A stretch of 64,000 nucleotides of DNA. It comes from Ptiloglossa arizonensis (Eukaryota; Arthropoda; Insecta; Hymenoptera; Colletidae). Location: the NCBI RefSeq assembly GCF_051014685.1, contig NW_027478875.1, forward strand, positions 1-64,000, given 5' to 3'. The notes beneath the pieces are model-generated. The model made no database searches. It had not been told where the DNA came from and saw nothing but the letters and a program-made list of their open reading frames with translations. The position numbers were made by a program, and so were the translations under genes. Positions 51,147-63,886 of this stretch are shown piece by piece (the first letter of the stretch is position 1; each line of letters starts with the position of its first letter).

Positions 51147-52017
51147 GGTTAAGCGTTTGGAGCAGCAGAATAGCGAAAAATTGTTTGCTTTCTCAACCAT
51201 TTCTTGGCTTCAAACTCCCATATCTCGCGAACGGATTGACCTAACACAAAAATTCCTGTTGCATCTGAAAGTAGAATCTCGCCCGATTACAACGGTATGT
51301 GTATTTTTTCCCTAGGCCATTCTGGTTAAGCGTTTGGAGCAGCAGAAGTGCGAAAAATTTGTTGTCTCCTTAACCATTTCTCAGCTTCAAACTCCCATAT
51401 CTCGCGAACGGATTGACCTAACCCAAAAATTCCTATTACATCTGAAAGTAGAAACTCGCCCGATTACAACGCTATATGTATTTTTTCCCTAGGCCATTCT
51501 GATTAAGCGTTTGGAGCAGCAGCATTGCGAAAAATTTTTTGCCTTCTCAACCATTTCTTGGCTTCAAACTCCCATATCTCACGAACGGATTGACCAAACC
51601 CAGAAGTTCCTGCTGCGTCTGAAAGTAGAAACTCACCCGATTACAACGATATGCGTATTTTTTGCCTAGGCCATTCTGGTTAAGCGTTTGGAGCAGCAGA
51701 ATTGCGAAAAATGTTTTGCCTTCTCAACCATTTCTTGGCTTCAAACTCCCATATCTCGCGAACGGATTGACCTAACCCAAAAATTCCTATTGCATCTGAA
51801 AGTAGAAACTCGCCCGATTACAGCGGTATGTGTATTTTTTCCCTAGGCAATTCTGGTTAAGCGTTTGGAGCAGCAGAATTGCGAAAAATTTGTTGTCTTC
51901 TCAACCATTTCTTGGCTTCAAACTCCCATATCTCGCGAACGGATTGACCTAACCCAAAAATTCCTGTTGCATCTGAAAGTAGAAACTCGCCCGATTACAA
52001 CGGTATGTGTATTTTTT

Positions 52018-53126
52018 CCATAGGCCATTCTGGTTAAGCGTTTGGAGCAGCAGAATTGCGAAAAATTTTTTGTCTTCTCAACCATGTCTTGGCTTCAAAC
52101 TCCCATATCTCGCGGACGGATTGACCTAACCCAAAAATTCCTGTTGCGTGTGAAAGTAGAAACTCGCCCGATTACAACGGTACGTGTATTTTTTCCCTAG
52201 CCCATTCTGGTTAAGCGTTTGGAGCAGCAGAATTGCGAAAAATTTGTTGTCTTCTCAACCATTTCTTAGCTTCAAAGTCCCATATCTCGCGAACGGATTG
52301 ACCAAACCCAAAAATTCCTGCTGCGTCTGAAAGTAGAAACTCGCCCGATTATAACCGTATGTGTATTTTTTCCCTAGGCCATTCTGGTTAAGCGTTTGGA
52401 GCAGCAGAATTGCGAAAAATTTTTTGCCTTCTCAACCATTTCTTGGCTTCAAACTCCCATATCTCGCGAACGGATTGACCTAACCCAAAAATTCCTGTTG
52501 CATCTGAAAGTAGAAACTCGCCCGATTACAACGGTACGTGTATTTTTTCCCTAGGACATTCTGGTTAAGCGTTTGGAGCAGCAGAATTGCAAAAATTTTT
52601 TGCCTTCTCAACCATTTCTTGGCTCCAAAGTCCCATATCTCGCGAAGGGATTGACCTAACCCAAAAATTCCTATTGCATCTGAAAGTAGAAACTCGCCCG
52701 ATTACAGCGGTATGTGTATTTTTTCCCTAGGCCATTCTGGTTAAGCGTTTGGAGCAGCAGAATTGCGAAAAATTTTTTGCCTTCTCAACCATTTCTTGGT
52801 TTCAAACTCCCATATCTCGCGGACGGATTGACCTAACCCAAAAATTCCTATTGCATCTGAAAGTAGAAACTCGCCCGATTACAACGGTATGTGTATTTTT
52901 TCCGTAGGCCATTCTGGTTAAGCGTTTGGAGCAGCAGAATTGCGAAAAATTTTTTGCCTTCTCAACCATTTCTTGGCTTCAAAGTCTCATATCTCGCGAA
53001 CGGATTGACCTAACCCAAAAATTCCTATTGCATCTGATAGTAGAAACTCGCCCGATTACAACGGTATGTGTATTTTTTCCCTAGCCCATTCTGGTTAAGC
53101 GTTTGGAGCAGCAGAATTGCGAAAAA
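52018..53126. repeat. Segment of a 29-unit HOR, first copy
   Basis: Matches 57148-58256 at +5,130 bp (29 x 177 minus three 1-base losses at about 52590, 54713 and 55597). Order: CCATAGG/ACCATGTC/CGCGGACGG, TTTGTTGTC/CAAAGTCCC, plain, TAGGACATT with TTGCAAAAATT, then GGTTTC/CGCGGACGG. It ends where the partner changes from TTTGTTGTC to TTTTTTGCC. Confidence 0.82.
52587..52597 (+). other. 1-base deletion tracer (TTGCAAAAATT), first of seven
   Basis: TTGCAAAAATT replaces TTGCGAAAAATT, removing the G of a CpG. Copies are at about 52590, 54713, 55597, 57720, 59312, 61966 and 63027, all in the right-hand domain. Three of them (54713, 59312, 61966) also carry GCAACAG, so at least two sublineages exist. 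The loss makes the A5T6 core more symmetric (GCAAAAATTTTTTGC). Confidence 0.9.
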
Positions 53127-56100
53127 TTTGTTGTCTTCTCAACCATTTCTTAGCTTCAAAGTCCCATATCTCGCGAACGGATTGACCAAACCCAAAAATT
53201 CCTGCTGCGTCTGAAAGTAGAAACTCGCCCGATTACAACGGTATGTGTATTTTTTCCATAGGCCATTCTGGTTAAGCGTTTGGAGCAGCAGAATTGCGAA
53301 AAATCTTTTGTCTTCTCAACCATTTCTTGGTTTCAAACTCCCATATCTCGCGGACGGATTGACCTAACCCAAAAATTCCTATTGCATCTGAAAGTAGAAA
53401 CTCGCCCCATTACAACGGTATGTGTATTTTTTCCCTAGGCCATTCTGGTTATGCGTTTGGAGCAGCAGAAATGCGAAAAAATTTTTGCCTTCTCAACCAT
53501 TTCTTGTCCTCAAACTCCCAAATCTCGCGAACGGGTTGACCTAACCCAAAAATTTCTATTGCATCTGAAAGTAGAAACTCGCCCGATTACAACGGTATGT
53601 GTATTTTTTCCCTAGGCCATTCTGGTTAAGCGTTTGGAGCAGCAGAATTGCGAAAAATTTGTTGCCTTCTCAACCATTTCTTGGCTTCAAAGTCCCATAT
53701 CTCGCAAACGGATTGACCTGACCCAAAAATTCCTATTGCATCTGAAAGTAGAAACTCGCCCGATTACAACGGTATGTGTATTTTTTCCCTATGCCATTCT
53801 GGTTAAGCGTTTGGAGCAGCAGAATTGCGAAAAATTTTTTGCCTTCTCAACCATTTCTTGGCTTCAAAGTCTCATATCTCGCGAACGGATTGACCTAACC
53901 CAAAAATTCCTATTGCATCTGATAGTAGAAACTCGCCCGATTACAACGGTATGTGTATTTTTTCCCTAGGCCATTCTGGTTAAGCGTTTGGAGCAGCAGA
54001 ATTGCGAAAAATTTTTTGCCTTCTCTACCATTTCTTAGCTTCAAACTGCCATATCTCGCGAACGGCTTGACCTAACCCAAAAATTCCTATTGCATCTGAA
54101 AGTAGAAACTCGCCCGATTACAACGGTATGTGTATTTTTTCCATAGGCCATTCTGGTTAAGCGTTTGGAGCAGCAGAATTGCGAAAAATTTTTTGTCTTC
54201 TCTACCATTTCGTGGATTCAAACTCCCATATCTCGCGGGCGGATTGACTTAACCCAAAAATTCCTGTTGCGTGTGAAAGTAGAAACTCGCCCGATTACAA
54301 CGGCACGTGTATTTTTTCCCTAGCCCATTCTGGTTAAGCGTTTGGAGCAGCAGAATTGCGAAAAATTTGTTGTCTTCTCAACCATTTCTTAGTTTCAAAG
54401 TCCCATATCTCGCGAACGGATTGACCAAACCCAAAAATTCCTGCTGCGTCTGAAAGTAGAAACTCGCCCGATTATAACGATATGCGTATTTTTTCCCTAG
54501 GCCATTCTGGTTAAGCGTTTGGAGCAGCAGAATTGCGAAGAATGTTTTGCCTTCTCAACCATTTCTTGGCTTCAAACTCCCATATCTCGCGAACGGATTG
54601 ACCTAACCCAAAAATTCCTATTGCATCTGAAAGTAGAAACTCGCCCGATTACAACGGTATGTGTATTATTTCCCTAGGCCATTCTGGTTAAGCGTTTGGA
54701 GCAACAGAATTGCAAAAATTTTTTGCCTTCTCAACCATTTCTTGGCTCCAAAGTCCCATATCTCGCGAACGGATTGACCTAACCCAAAAATTCCTATTGC
54801 ATCTGAAAGTAGAAACTCGCCCGATTACAGCGGTATGTGTATTTTTTCCCTAGGCCATTCTGGTTAAGTGTTTGGAGCAGCAGAATTGCGAAAAATTTTT
54901 TGCCTTCTCAACCACATCTTGGCTTCAAACTCCCATATCTCGCGAACGGATTGACCTAACCCAAAAATTCCTGTTGCGTCTGAAACTAGAAACTCGCCCG
55001 ATTACAACGCTATGTGTATTTTTTCCCTAGGCCATTCTGGTTAAGCGTTTGGAGCAGCAGAATTGCGAAAAATTTTTTGCCTTCTCAACCATTTCTTGGC
55101 TCCAAAGTCCCATATCTCGCGAACGGATTGACCTAACCCAAAAATTCCTATTGCATCTGAAAGTAGAAACTCGCCCGATTACAGCGGTATGTGTATTTTT
55201 TCCCTAGGCCATTCTGGTTAAGCGTTTGGAGCAGCAGAAGTGCGAAAAATTTGTTGCCTTCTCAACCATTTCTTGGCTTCAAACTCCCATTTCTCGCGAA
55301 CGGATTGACCTAACCCAAAAATTCCTATTGCATCTGAAAGTAGAAACTCGCCCGATTACAACCGTATGTGTATTTTTTCCCTAGGCCATTCTGGTTAAGC
55401 GTTTGTAGCAGCAGAATTGCGAAAAATTTTTTGCCTTCTCAACCATTTCTTGGCTTCAAACTCCCATATCTCGCGAACGGATTGACCTAACCCAAAAATT
55501 CCTGTTGCATCTGAAAGTAGAAACTCGCCCGATTACAACGGTACGTGTATTTTTTCCCTAGGACATTCTGGTTAAGCGTTTGGAGCAGCAGAATTGCAAA
55601 AATTTTTTGCCTTCTCAACCATTTCTTGGCTCCAAAGTCCCATATCTCGCGAAGGGATTGACCTAACCCAAAAATTCCTATTGCATCTGAAAGTAGAAAC
55701 TCGCCCGATTACAGCGGTATGTGTATTTTTTCCCTAGGCCATTCTGGTTAAGCGTTTGGAGCAGCAGAATTGCGAAAAATTTTTTGCCTTCTCAACCATT
55801 TCTTGGCTTCAAACTCCCATATCTCGCGAACGGATTGACCTAACCCAAAAATTCCTGTCGCATTTGAAAGTAGAAACTCGCCCGATTACAACGGTATGTG
55901 TATTTTTTCCATAGGCCATTCTGGTTAAGCGTTTGGAGCAGCAGAATTGCGAAAAATCTTTTGTCTTCTCAACCATTTCTTGGTTTCAAACTCCCATATC
56001 TCGCGGACGGATTGACCTAACCCAAAAATTCCTATTGCATCTGAAAGTAGAAACTCGCCCGATTACAACGGTATGTGTATTTTTTCCGTAGGCCATTCTG

Positions 56101-57518
56101 GTTAAGCGTTTGGAGCAGCAGAATTGCGAAAAATTTTTTGCCTTCTCAACCATTTCTTGGCTTCAAAGTCTCATATCTCGCGAACGGATTGACCTAACCC
56201 AAAAATTCCTATTGCATCTGATAGTAGAAACTCGCCCGATTACAACGGTATGTGTATTTTTTCCCTAGGCCATTCTGGTTAAGCGTTTGGAGCAGCAGAA
56301 TTGCGAAAAATTTTTTGCCTTCTCTACCATTTCTTAGCTTCAAACTGCCATATCTCACGAACGGCTTGACCTAACCCAAAAATTCCTATTGCATCTGAAA
56401 GTAGAAACTCGCCCGATTACAACGGTATGTGTATTTTTTCCATAGGCCATTCTGGTTAAGCGTTTGGAGCAGCAGAATTGCGAAAAATTTTTTGTCTTCT
56501 CTACCATTTCGTGGCTTCAAACTCCCATATCTCGCGGGCGGATTGACTTAACCCAAAAATTCCTGTTGCGTGTGAAAGTAGAAACTCGCCCGATTACAAC
56601 GGCACGTGTATTTTTTCCCTAGCCCATTCTGGTTAAGCGTTTGGAGCAGCAGAATTGCGAAAAATTTGTTGTCTTCTCAACCATTTCTTAGTTTCAAAGT
56701 CCCATATCTCGCGAACGGATTGACCAAACCCAAAAATTCCTGCTGCGTCTGAAAGTAGAAACTCGCCCGATTATAACGATATGCGTATTTTTTCCCTAGG
56801 CCATTCTGGTTAAGCGTTTGGAGCAGCCGAATTGCGAAAAATTTTTAGCCTTCTCAACCATTTCTTGGCTTCAAACTCCCATATCTCGCGAACGGATTGA
56901 CCTAACCCAAAAATTCCTGTTGCATCTGAAAGTACAAACTCGCCCGATTACAGCGGTATGTGTATTTTTTCCCTAGGCCATTCTTGTTAAGCGTTTGGAG
57001 CAGCAGAATTGCGAAAAATTTTTTGCCTTCTCAACCATTTCTTGGCTTCAAACTCCCATATCTCGCGAACGGATTGACCTAACCCAAAAATTCCTGTTGC
57101 ATCTGAAAGTAGAAACTCGCCCGATTACAACGGTATGTGTATTTTTTCCATAGGCCATTCTGGTTAAGCGTTTGGAGCAGCAGAATTGCGAAAAATTTTT
57201 TGTCTTCTCAACCATGTCTTGGCTTCAAACTCCCATATCTCGCGGACGGATTGACCTAACCCAAAAATTCCTGTTGCGTGTGAAAGTAGAAACTCGCCCG
57301 ATTACAACGGTACGTGTATTTTTTCCCTAGCCCATTCTGGTTAAGCGTTTGGAGCAGCAGAATTGCGAAAAATTTGTTGTCTTCTCAACCATTTCTTAGC
57401 TTCAAAGTCCCATATCTCGCGAACGGATTGACCAAACCCAAAAATTCCTGCTGCGTCTGAAAGTAGAAACTCGCCCGATTATAACCGTATGTGTATTTTT
57501 TCCCTAGGCCATTCTGGT

Positions 57519-57695
57519 TAAGCGTTTGGAGCAGCAGAATTGCGAAAAATTTTTTGCCTTCTCAACCATTTCTTGGCTTCAAACTCCCATATCTCGCGAA
57601 CGGATTGACCTAACCCAAAAATTCCTGTTGCATCTGAAAGTAGAAACTCGCCCGATTACAACGGTACGTGTATTTTTTCCCTAGGACATTCTGGT
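57519..57695 (+). repeat. Reference monomer close to consensus (internal anatomy)
   Basis: This unit is close to the consensus and serves as a map. Counting from its TAAGCG: an A5T6 tract with dyad symmetry at 27-37; CATATCTCGCGAAC at about 69-82, which contains the palindrome TCGCGA at 76-81; an A5 run at 99-103; GTATGT at 146-151; a T6 run at 155-160; and the palindrome CCTAGG at 162-167 (this copy reads CCTAGGAC). Consensus CpGs lie near 5, 25, 77, 79, 83, 131, 135 and 144. Frequent diagnostic sites are 1 (T/C), 10-11 (GG/GA), 22-24 (TTG/TAG/GTG), 32 (T/G), 77, 91-93, 108-113, 129-132, 143-146 and 162-169. No CENP-B-box-like 17-mer is present in the consensus. Confidence 0.9.
57545..57555 (+). 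other. A5T6 dyad tract, once per unit
   Basis: AAAAATTTTTT flanked by GCG and GCC occurs in most of the 361 units at unit position 27-37; this is a representative copy. Variant units interrupt the T-run with G (AATGTTTTG, AATTTGTTG, AATTGTTTG). Phased A-tracts are known to bend DNA and influence nucleosome position; a role here is inference. No bound protein is implied by the sequence. Confidence 0.6.
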
Positions 57696-58916
57696 TAAGC
57701 GTTTGGAGCAGCAGAATTGCAAAAATTTTTTGCCTTCTCAACCATTTCTTGGCTCCAAAGTCCCATATCTCGCGAAGGGATTGACCTAACCCAAAAATTC
57801 CTATTGCATCTGAAAGTAGAAACTCGCCCGATTACAGCGGTATGTGTATTTTTTCCCTAGGCCATTCTGGTTAAGCGTTTGGAGCAGCAGAATTGCGAAA
57901 AATTTTTTGCCTTCTCAACCATTTCTTGGTTTCAAACTCCCATATCTCGCGGACGGATTGACCTAACCCAAAAATTCCTATTGCATCTGAAAGTAGAAAC
58001 TCGCCCGATTACAACGGTATGTGTATTTTTTCCGTAGGCCATTCTGGTTAAGCGTTTGGAGCAGCAGAATTGCGAAAAATTTTTTGCCTTCTCAACCATT
58101 TCTTGGCTTCAAAGTCTCATATCTCGCGAACGGATTGACCTAACCCAAAAATTCCTATTGCATCTGATAGTAGAAACTCGCCCGATTACAACGGTATGTG
58201 TATTTTTTCCCTAGCCCATTCTGGTTAAGCGTTTGGAGCAGCAGAATTGCGAAAAATTTTTTGCCTTCTCTACCATTTCTTAGCTTCAAACTGCCATATC
58301 TCGCGAACGGCTTGACCTAACCCAAAAATTCCTATTGCATCTGAAAGTAGAAACTCGCCCGATTACAACGGTATGTGTATTTTTTCCATAGGCCATTCTG
58401 GTTAAGCGTTTGGAGCAGCAGAATTGCGAAAAATTTTTTGTCTTCTCTACCATTTCGTGGCTTCAAACTCCCATATCTCGCGGGCGGATTGACTTAACCC
58501 AAAAATTCCTGTTGCGTGTGAAAGTAGAAACTCGCCCGATTACAACGGCACGTGTATTTTTTCCCTAGCCCATTCTGGTTAAGCGTTTGGAGCAGCAGAA
58601 TTGCGAAAAATTTGTTGTCTTCTCAACCATTTCTTAGTTTCAAAGTCCCATATCTCGCGAACGGATTGACCAAACCCAAAAATTCCTGCTGCGTCTGAAA
58701 GTAGAAACTCGCCCGATTATAACGATATGCGTATTTTTTCCTTAGGCCATTCTTGTTAAGCGTTTGGAGCAGCAGAATTGCGAAAAATTTTTTGCCTTCT
58801 CAACCATTTCTTGGCTTCAAACTCCCATATCTCGCGAACGGATTGACCTAACCCAAAAATTCCTGTTGCATCTGAAAGTAGAAACTCGCCCGATTACAAC
58901 GGTATGTGTATTTTTT

Positions 58917-61570
58917 CCATAGGCCATTCTGGTTAAGCGTTTGGAGCAGCAGAATTGCGAAAAATTTTTTGTCTTCTCAACCATGTCTTGGCTTCAAACT
59001 CCCATATCTCGCGGACGGATTGACCTAACCCAAAAATTCCTGTTGCGTGTGAAAGTAGAAACTCGCCCGATTACAACGGTACGTGTATTTTTTCCCTAGC
59101 CCATTCTGGTTAAGCGTTTGGAGCAGCAGAATTGCGAAAAATTTGTTGTCTTCTCAACCATTTCTTAGCTTCAAAGTCCCATATCTCGCGAACGGATTGA
59201 CCAAACCCAAAAATTCCTGCTGCGTCTGAAAGTAGAAACTCGCCCGATTATAACGATATGCGTATTTTTTCCCTAGGCCATTCTGGTTAAGCGTTTGGAG
59301 CAACAGAATTGCAAAAATTTTTTGCCTTCTCAACCATTTCTTGGCTCCAAAGTCCCATATCTCGCGAACGGATTGACCTAACCCAAAAATTCCTATTGCA
59401 TCTGAAAGTAGAAACTCGCCCGATTACAACGCTATGTGTATTTTTTCCCTAGGCCATTCTGGTTAAGCGTTTGGAGCAGCAGAATTGCGAAAAATTTTTT
59501 GCCTTCTCAACCATTTCTTGGCTCCAAAGTCCCATATCTCGCGAACGGATTGACCTAACCCAAAAATTCCTATTGCATCTGAAAGTAGAAACTCGCCCGA
59601 TTACAGCGGTATGTGTATTTTTTCCCTAGGCCATTCTGGTTAAGCGTTTGGAGCAGCAGAAGTGCGAAAAATTTGTTGCCTTCTCAACCATTTCTTGGCT
59701 TCAAACTCCCATATCTCGCGAACGGATTGACCTAACCCAAAAATTCCTATTGCATCTGAAAGTAGAAACTCGCCCGATTACAACCGTATGTGTATTTTTT
59801 CCATAGGCCATTCTGGTTAAGCGTTTGGAGCAGCAGAATTGCGAAAAATTTTTTGCCTTTTCAACCATTTCTTGGCTTCAAACTCCCATATCTCGCGAAC
59901 GGATTGACCTAACCCAAAAATTCCTATTGCATCTGAAAGTAGAAACTCGCCCGATTACAACCGTATGTGTATTTTTTCCATTGGCCATTCTGGTTAAGCG
60001 TTTGGAGCAGCAGAATTGCGAAAAATTTTTTGTCTTCTCAACCATTTCTTGGCTTCAAACTCCCATATCTCGCGGACGGATTGACCTAACCAAAAAATTC
60101 CTGTTGCGTGTGAAAGTAGAAACTCGCCCGATTACAACGGTACGTGTACTTTTTCCCTAGCCCATTCTGGTTAAGCGTTTGGAGCAGCAGAATTGCGAAA
60201 AATTTGTTGTCTTCTCAACCATTTCTTAGCTTCAAGGTCCCATATCTCGCGAACGGATTGACCAAACCCAAAAATTCCTGCTGCGTCTGAAAGTAGAAAC
60301 TCGCCCGAATACAACGGTATGTGTATTTTTTCCCTAGGACATTCTGGTTAAGCGTTTGGAGCAGCAGAATTGCGAAAAATCTTTTGTCTTCTCAACCATT
60401 TCTTGGTTTCAAACTCCCATATCTCGCGGACGGATTGACCTAACCCAAAAATTCCTATTGCATCTGAAAGTAGAAACTCGCCCGATTACAACGGTATGTG
60501 TATTTTTTCCGTAGGCCATTCTGGTTAAGCGTTTGGAGCAGCAGAATTGCGAAAAATTTTTTGCCTTCTCAACCATTTCTTGGCTTCAAAGTCTCATATC
60601 TCGCGAACGGATTGACCTAACCCAAAAATTCCTATTGCATCTGATAGTAGAAACTCGCCCGATTACAACGGTATGTGTATTTTTTCCCTAGGCCATTCTG
60701 GTTAAGCGTTTGGAGCAGCAGAATTGCGAAAAATTTTTTGCCTTCTCTACCATTTCTTAGCTTCAAACTGCCATATCTCGCGAACGGCTTGACCTAACCC
60801 AAAAATTCCTATTGCATCTGAAAGTAGAAACTCGCCCGATTACAACGGTATGTGTATTTTTTCCATAGGCCATTCTGGTTAAGCGTTTGGAGCAGCAGAA
60901 TTGCGAAAAATTTTTTGTCTTCTCTACCATTTCGTGGCTTCAAACTCCCATATCTCGCGGGCGGATTGACTTAACCCAAAAATTCCTGTTGCGTGTGAAA
61001 GTAGAAACTCGCCCGATTACAACGGCACGTGTATTTTTTCCCTAGCCCATTCTGGTTAAGCGTTTGGAGCAGCAGAATTGCGAAAAATTTGTTGTCTTCT
61101 CAACCATTTCTTAGTTTCAAAGTCCCATATCTCGCGAACGGATTGACCAAACCCAAAAATTCCTGCTGCGTCTGAAAGTAGAAACTCGCCCGATTATAAC
61201 GATATGCGTATTTTTTCCCTAGGCCATTCTGGTTAAGCGTTTGGAGCAGCCGAATTGCGAAAAATTTTTAGCCTTCTCAACCATTTCTTGGCTTCAAACT
61301 CCCATATCTCGCGAACGGATTGACCTAACCCAAAAATTCCTGTTGCATCTGAAAGTACAAACTCGCCCGATTACAGCGGTATGTGTATTTTTTCCCTAGG
61401 CCATTCTTGTTAAGCGTTTGGAGCAGCAGAATTGCGAAAAATTTTTTGCCTTCTCAACCATTTCTTGGCTTCAAACTCCCATATCTCGCGAACGGATTGA
61501 CCTAACCCAAAAATTCCTGTTGCATCTGAAAGTAGAAACTCGCCCGATTACAACGGTATGTGTATTTTTT
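58917..61570. repeat. 15-unit HOR block (2,654 bp)
   Basis: The block from the CCATAGG/ACCATGTC unit at 58917 recurs from 61571 (15 x 177 minus one base, for the loss at 59312). The read-through pair at 59825 recurs at 62479 with the same spacing, then again at 63540 after 6 units minus one base. Private changes include AAATTACTGCTG near 61866 and TTGCCTTTTCAACC near 59855. Confidence 0.8.
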
Positions 61571-63886
61571 CCATAGGCCATTCTGGTTAAGCGTTTGGAG
61601 CAGCAGAATTGCGAAAAATTTTTTGTCTTCTCAACCATGTCTTGGCTTCAAACTCCCATATCTCGCGGACGGATTGACCTAACCCAAAAATTCCTGTTGC
61701 GTGTGAAAGTAGAAACTCGCCCGATTACAACGGTACGTGTATTTTTTCCCTAGCCCATTCTGGTTAAGCGTTTGGAGCAGCAGAATTGCGAAAAATTTGT
61801 TGTCTTCTCAACCATTTCTTAGCTTCAAAGTCCCATATCTCGCGAACGGATTGACCAAACCCAAAAATTACTGCTGCGTCTGAAAGTAGAAACTCGCCCG
61901 ATTATAACGATATGCGTATTTTTTCCCTAGGCCATTCTGGTTAAGCGTTTGGAGCAACAGAATTGCAAAAATTTTTTGCCTTCTCAACCATTTCTTGGCT
62001 CCAAAGTCCCATATCTCGCGAACGGATTGACCTAACCCAAAAATTCCTATTGCATCTGAAAGTAGAAACTCGCCCGATTACAACGCTATGTGTATTTTTT
62101 CCCTAGGCCATTCTGGTTAAGCGTTTGGAGCAGCAGAATTGCGAAAAATTTTTTGCCTTCTCAACCATTTCTTGGCTCCAAAGTCCCATATCTCGCGAAC
62201 GGATTGACCTAACCCAAAAATTCCTATTGCATCTGAAAGTAGAAACTCGCCCGATTACAGCGGTATGTGTATTTTTTCCCTAGGCCATTCTGGTTAAGCG
62301 TTTGGAGCAGCAGAAGTGCGAAAAATTTGTTGCCTTCTCAACCATTTCTTGGCTTCAAACTCCCATATCTCGCGAACGGATTGACCTAACCCAAAAATTC
62401 CTATTGCATCTGAAAGTAGAAACTCGCCCGATTACAACCGTATGTGTATTTTTTCCATAGGCCATTCTGGTTAAGCGTTTGGAGCAGCAGAATTGCGAAA
62501 AATTTTTTGCCTTCTCAACCATTTCTTGGCTTCAAACTCCCATATCTCGCGAACGGATTGACCTAACCCAAAAATTCCTGTTGCATCTGAAAGTAGAAAC
62601 TCGCCCGATTACAACGGTATGTGTATTTTTTCCATTGGCCATTCTGGTTAAGCGTTTGGAGCAGCAGAATTGCGAAAAATTTTTTGTCTTCTCAACCATT
62701 TCTTGGCTTCAAACTCCCATATCTCGCGGACGGATTGACCTAACCAAAAAATTCCTGTTGCGTGTGAAAGTAGAAACTCGCCCGATTACAACGGTACGTG
62801 TACTTTTTCCCTAGCCCATTCTGGTTAAGCGTTTGGAGCAGCAGAATTGCGAAAAATTTGTTGTCTTCTCAACCATTTCTTAGCTTCAAGGTCCCATATC
62901 TCGCGAACGGATTGACCAAACCCAAAAATTCCTGCTGCGTCTGAAAGTAGAAACTCGCCCGAATACAACGGTATGTGTATTTTTTCCCTAGGACATTCTG
63001 GTTAAGCGTTTGGAGCAGCAGAATTGCAAAAATGTTTTGCCTTCTCAACCATTTCTTGGCTCCAAAGTCCCATATCTCGCGAAGGGATTGACCTAACCCA
63101 AAAATTCCTATTGCATCTGAAAGTAGAAACTCGCCCGATTACAGCGGTATGTGTATTTTTTCCCTAGGCCATTCTGGTTAAGCGTTTGGAGCAGCAGAAT
63201 TGCGAAAAATTTTTTGCCTTCTCAACCATTTCTTGGCTTCAAACTCCCATATCTCGCGAACGGATTGACCTAACCCAAAAATTCCTGTCGCATCTGAAAG
63301 TAGAAACTCGCCCGATTACAACGGTATGTGTATTTTTTCCATAGGCCATTCTGGTTAAGCGTTTGGAGCAGCAGAATTGCGAAAAATCTTTTGTCTTCTC
63401 AACCATTTCTTGGTTTCAAACTCCCATATCTCGCGGACGGATTGACCTAACCCAAAAATTCCTATTGCATCTGAAAGTAGAAACTCGCCCGATTACAACC
63501 GTATGTGTATTTTTTCCCTAGGCCATTCTGGTTAAGCGTTTGGAGCAGCAGAATTGCGAAAAATTTTTTGCTTTCTCAACCATTTCTTGGCTTCAAACTC
63601 CCATACCTCGCGAACGGATTGACCTAACCCAAAAATTCCTGTTGCATCTGAAAGTAGAAACTCGCCCGATTACAACGGTATGTGTATTTTTTCCATTGGC
63701 CATTCTGGTTAAGCGTTTGGAGCAGCAGAATTGCGAAAAATTTTTTGTCTTCTCAACCATTTCTTGGCTTCAAACTCCCATATCTCGCGGACGGATTGAC
63801 CTAACCAAAAAATTCCTGTTGCGTGTGAAAGTAGAAACTCGCCCGATTACAACGGTACGTGTACTTTTTCCCTAGCCCATTCTGGT

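Larger units (their letters stand above)
57148..58256. repeat. Segment of a 29-unit HOR, second copy
   Basis: Copy of 52018-53126. After 58256 the sequence follows about 56310 onward instead, at +1,946 (11 units minus one base). The same CCATAGG/ACCATGTC unit also occurs at 58917 (+10 units) and 61571 (+25 units from here), so the right-hand domain is a mosaic of overlapping HORs. Confidence 0.8.
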
